From the NCBI GenBank assembly GCA_903919145.1, contig CAIXGW010000035.1, positions 1-46,597 of the forward strand: 46,597 bases of DNA, given 5' to 3'. The notes under the pieces were generated by a model. That model did no database searches and was not told the DNA's origin. It saw only the letters and a program-made list of their open reading frames with translations. The position numbers were made by a program, and so were the translations under genes. This document shows, one piece after another, positions 44,504 to 46,597 of the stretch (position 1 is its first letter; every line of letters begins with the position of its first letter). This DNA is from an uncultured Myxococcales bacterium (GTDB lineage Bacteria; Myxococcota_A; UBA9042).

Positions 44504-44887
44504 CTACGCGAGCAGCCCCTCAACCCAGCCGCGAAGCACCTGGGCAGCGGCCATTGTATTGCGTCCGTCGCGTTCCGACGCTGGACCCGCCGGGCTTGGA
44601 TAGCGCGGCCCCACGCCATACGCGCTCAGCAGCAGGGCAGCATCAAGGATATTGGCAGGTGGCGCGGGCAGCCTCTCCACGAGCAAGACCAAGTCATGGG
44701 TGCGCGGCACGGGCAGTCCGCCGGCCTCCATCGCCGCTTTCAGGGCCTTTTCGGCTGCTTGCTGGGCCAAGAAGCAGACCAAGTGCCACTCTGGCGGGTG
44801 CAAATCGGCCACCACCGCGGCAACGCGGATGTCTGAGTTGGACAGCGCCCACCAAGCCTGCACTTCTGGCCGCTCAAGCTGCATCAT
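44504..44887 (-). CDS. HEPN domain protein of an MNT/HEPN toxin-antitoxin pair
   Basis: This 127-residue protein starts at an ATG at 44887 (or the adjacent 44884) and overlaps the upstream gene by about 14 bases. Helical HEPN features include WHLVCFLAQQAAEKALKA and PRTHDLVLLVERL, with R62 and H64 in the region of the usual R-x-H-type motif, and a length normal for the family. HEPN proteins of this type are RNase-like toxins neutralised by a partner nucleotidyltransferase, encoded here immediately upstream. Activity of this copy cannot be told from sequence. Confidence 0.85.
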   Translation of the reverse strand: MMQLERPEVQAWWALSNSDIRVAAVVADLHPPEWHLVCFLAQQAAEKALKAAMEAGGLPVPRTHDLVLLVERLPAPPANILDAALLLSAYGVGPRYPSPAGPASERDGRNTMAAAQVLRGWVEGLLA

Positions 44888-45197
44888 CCATCCGTACCGC
44901 ATCCTGGGTAATCTGACGATGAAACCATGCCGGCGATGAGCGCATCTGCTCCCACTCCTCGCCCTGCAGGACCAGCACATCGAAGCCCAAACCAATGCCG
45001 ATGAGGCTCCGGCGGGCGGCTACCGCCGTGGCGATGCGGTCCGCGCCGTCGGGCACCACAAGCAAGAGGTCGATGTCGCTGTCAGGGCTGGCGTCGCCGC
45101 GGGCCTGGGAGCCGAAAAGCAGCACCTGGCGGACTTGCGGCACCGCCTCTCGAACGCGAAGGGCGATTTGACGGCGGGTTGCGAGGTCAAGAGTCAC
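44874..45197 (-). CDS. MNT-type nucleotidyltransferase, antitoxin of an MNT/HEPN pair
   Basis: This 107-residue protein starts at a GTG at 45197 with GGAGG five bases upstream. The longer frame to 45236 adds a Cys-rich leader and is less likely. The minimal nucleotidyltransferase motif is present: GSQARGD (G29, S30) and DIDLLL with D41 and D43. In characterised pairs the MNT protein modifies the HEPN toxin by AMP addition; that is family knowledge, not shown here. It overlaps the HEPN gene, as usual for such pairs. Confidence 0.9.
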   Translation of the reverse strand: MTLDLATRRQIALRVREAVPQVRQVLLFGSQARGDASPDSDIDLLLVVPDGADRIATAVAARRSLIGIGLGFDVLVLQGEEWEQMRSSPAWFHRQITQDAVRMDDAA

Positions 45198-45301
45198 TGT
45201 AGCCTCCACTGGCAACTCGCAGCAGCATACACGCACGCCGACTGGTCGGCCAGTCTGACCGTTTTACCAGGTCTGTTGCCCCCAGCGCATTTCAGCGTGA
45301 A

Positions 45302-45357
45302 CAGGTCCGTCCTGTTTTTGGCCAGCCCATCCGCAAGGTGTGGGCCCGCCCGGTTCA
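45302..45357 (-). repeat. Intergenic repeat, copy D
   Basis: It runs from CAGGTCCGTCCTGTTTTTGG through CCAGCCCATCCGC and GGGCCCGCCCGGTTCA. The GGGCGGGTCTCT block is absent, so this copy is shorter. Just after it, 45373-45395 carries GGCAAATCCATTGGATTTGC, an inverted repeat. Confidence 0.7.
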
Positions 45358-45493
45358 TGCCCGCACTGGGAGGCAAATCCATTGGATTTGCCGCCCGTCC
45401 CGGCCAGGGCAGGCCTCAGTCCAGCGACCTCCGGGACTTTTGCTGGCCCAAGCCGGCGGATTGGCCTCCCGGGCTGGACCGACTGGCCTGCGC

Positions 45494-46597
45494 CTACAGC
45501 CGCAACAGCGTCACCGTCCGCCCGCTCGGCGTCTGAACTTCGGCAAACTCGCCGCGCGTTTCCCAGTCGTCGCCGCTGGGGGCGGCCGCGCGCGCATCGA
45601 AGAGCATCAGCGTGCCGGTCGCGAGGTCCAGGCGCTGCAAGTAGCCGTCGATCTGGGTCAGCCCCTGCGCCAGTGGGTCCTTCTGACCGTCGCGCCAGAC
45701 CTTGAGCTCCAGGGCGTGGCGGTCTTCGCCGGTCGGCAGCCCCGCGGGGTCCAGGCCGGTAAACCAACGAATCAGCAGGTCCAGGCGCTTGCGACCCAGG
45801 CCGTACTCGCGGTCGATGTAGCCGCCGCCGTTGACCAGTCGCTGCAGGAAGGCCATGACCACGAGCTGGTGGGCGAACTCGGGCCAGGTCTGGCCGCGGA
45901 CCATCCATTCGCCGTTTTCGCGCCAAAACGCCACAAGGGCCTGCAGCACGGCCCGCAGATCCAGGCGGCCGTCTGGCAGGGCCCAGCGGCGTTGGGGAAT
46001 GTTCATGCGCACTTGGCTCGGCAAGCTCAGCTCGCGCGGCAGCACCTCGCGGTAGATGGGGTTGGCGATGCGGACCATCTTGGCGTCGCTGGCGATGAGG
46101 CCCAAGTCGGCGCAGTATTCGATGTCGCGCTGGGGCACCTCGAGCGGAATCTCGCCGCCCGCGAGGATCGGCGCAATGACACTGCGCACCCGCGGCTCGT
46201 TGAGCTTGTCTGCCAAGCTGTCCAAGTGGGTGCTGCGGCTGAGGATCAGTGACTCCTTTGCCCGGGCGATGTGGGCGGCCTCAATGCGGCCGGTGACCTT
46301 GATCTCGTTGACCACTTGGTCGGCCAACGCGTTGACCAGCCAAGGCTGGCCCTGGGTGACCTCAAAGGCGAGTTCGAGCGCTTCGGGAGCGAATTCCTGC
46401 CCCGTTTCCGCCGTGTGCTGGCCGTACAAAGCGGCCACGTCAGAGGCCGTGAAGCTCGCCATCGTCATCGACTTGGCCTTGACGTTAAACGGCGAGGCGG
46501 TGCCGAGGTGTGGCGAACCCCCTGCGGCGACTTTGTAATCGCGCACGTCGCGCAGGCCGATCAGCGCCACGGTCGACGGCGCGCCCCGCGGCCGGTT
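45494..46597 (-). CDS. AAA ATPase with C-terminal PD-(D/E)XK-like domain, 5' end outside the window
   Basis: At least 367 residues are present, and the frame is open to the window edge. The visible start, STVALIGLRDVRDYKVA, is an internal ATPase strand, so the Walker A motif must lie beyond 46597. The middle part has ALELAFEVTQGQPWLVNALADQVV, typical of the winged-helix sensor region of AAA-like archaeal and bacterial ATPases. The C-terminal part has YGLGRKRLDLLI...HALELKVWRDG, matching a PD-(D/E)XK core (D, then E-x-K). Such fusions are widespread and of unknown function, perhaps defence-related. The stop is at 45494. Confidence 0.85.
   Translation of the reverse strand, partial: NRPRGAPSTVALIGLRDVRDYKVAAGGSPHLGTASPFNVKAKSMTMASFTASDVAALYGQHTAETGQEFAPEALELAFEVTQGQPWLVNALADQVVNEIKVTGRIEAAHIARAKESLILSRSTHLDSLADKLNEPRVRSVIAPILAGGEIPLEVPQRDIEYCADLGLIASDAKMVRIANPIYREVLPRELSLPSQVRMNIPQRRWALPDGRLDLRAVLQALVAFWRENGEWMVRGQTWPEFAHQLVVMAFLQRLVNGGGYIDREYGLGRKRLDLLIRWFTGLDPAGLPTGEDRHALELKVWRDGQKDPLAQGLTQIDGYLQRLDLATGTLMLFDARAAAPSGDDWETRGEFAEVQTPSGRTVTLLRL

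Overview
The window looks like a chromosomal segment of a high-GC member of the Myxococcota or a related deltaproteobacterial lineage, possibly from a metagenome assembly. This is inferred from the gene types: many large Cys-rich lipoproteins with CDDGNPCT-type and CGDDGCGGSCG-type repeats, a MopE/FGE-like protein, RCC1-like and FG-GAP propeller lipoproteins, Asp/Ala-rich linkers after lipoboxes, and a DUF1501 protein next to CxxCH proteins. No rRNA, tRNA, CRISPR array or complete insertion sequence was seen.

Region 1 (1-17346, minus strand) is the most unusual part. Four tightly linked genes read leftward: a 3180-residue exported multidomain protein, a 634-residue membrane-anchored HEAT-like protein resembling the lipid-binding module of vitellogenin-type proteins, and two Cys-rich lipoproteins of 733 and about 1011 residues. 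Neighbouring genes overlap as ATGA, or nearly touch. The giant protein and both lipoproteins each carry one somatomedin-B-like domain. The giant protein also seems to carry a SUEL (sea-urchin-egg-lectin type) domain inserted in a LamG fold. I infer a co-made surface or extracellular-matrix assembly; its function is unknown. A 40-bp near-perfect palindrome lies just beyond the last stop codon.

Region 2 (17347-21369, plus strand) holds a broken MopE/FGE-like gene, methylmalonate-semialdehyde dehydrogenase (mmsA) and a small four-helix membrane protein. Region 3 (21517-27938, minus) is a four-gene operon of an OprO/P-like porin, a PHP-type metallohydrolase lipoprotein, a one-helix protein and a short-chain dehydrogenase. 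A hairpin separates the convergent regions 2 and 3.

Region 4 (28136-34423) contains an RCC1-like lipoprotein with a frameshift near its end, facing a large FG-GAP lipoprotein. Region 5 (34422-40957, plus) is a run of five genes: a CxxCH propeller lipoprotein, a CxxCH exported protein, a lipoprotein, a Tat-exported DUF1501 protein and a START-domain protein. It resembles the paired cytochrome/DUF1501 loci of Planctomycetes and Myxococcota. Region 6 (41179-42372) is a single lipoprotein combining antistasin-like, Kazal and S74-chaperone-like domains.

Region 7 (42519-46597) is an accessory segment: a Uma2 nuclease, a broken two-gene nucleotidyltransferase module, a complete MNT/HEPN toxin-antitoxin pair and the 3' part of an AAA ATPase/nuclease gene. 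These are separated by at least four copies of a GC-rich intergenic repeat. Several genes are broken by single-base shifts at or near G runs, so either pseudogene formation or assembly error must be considered.
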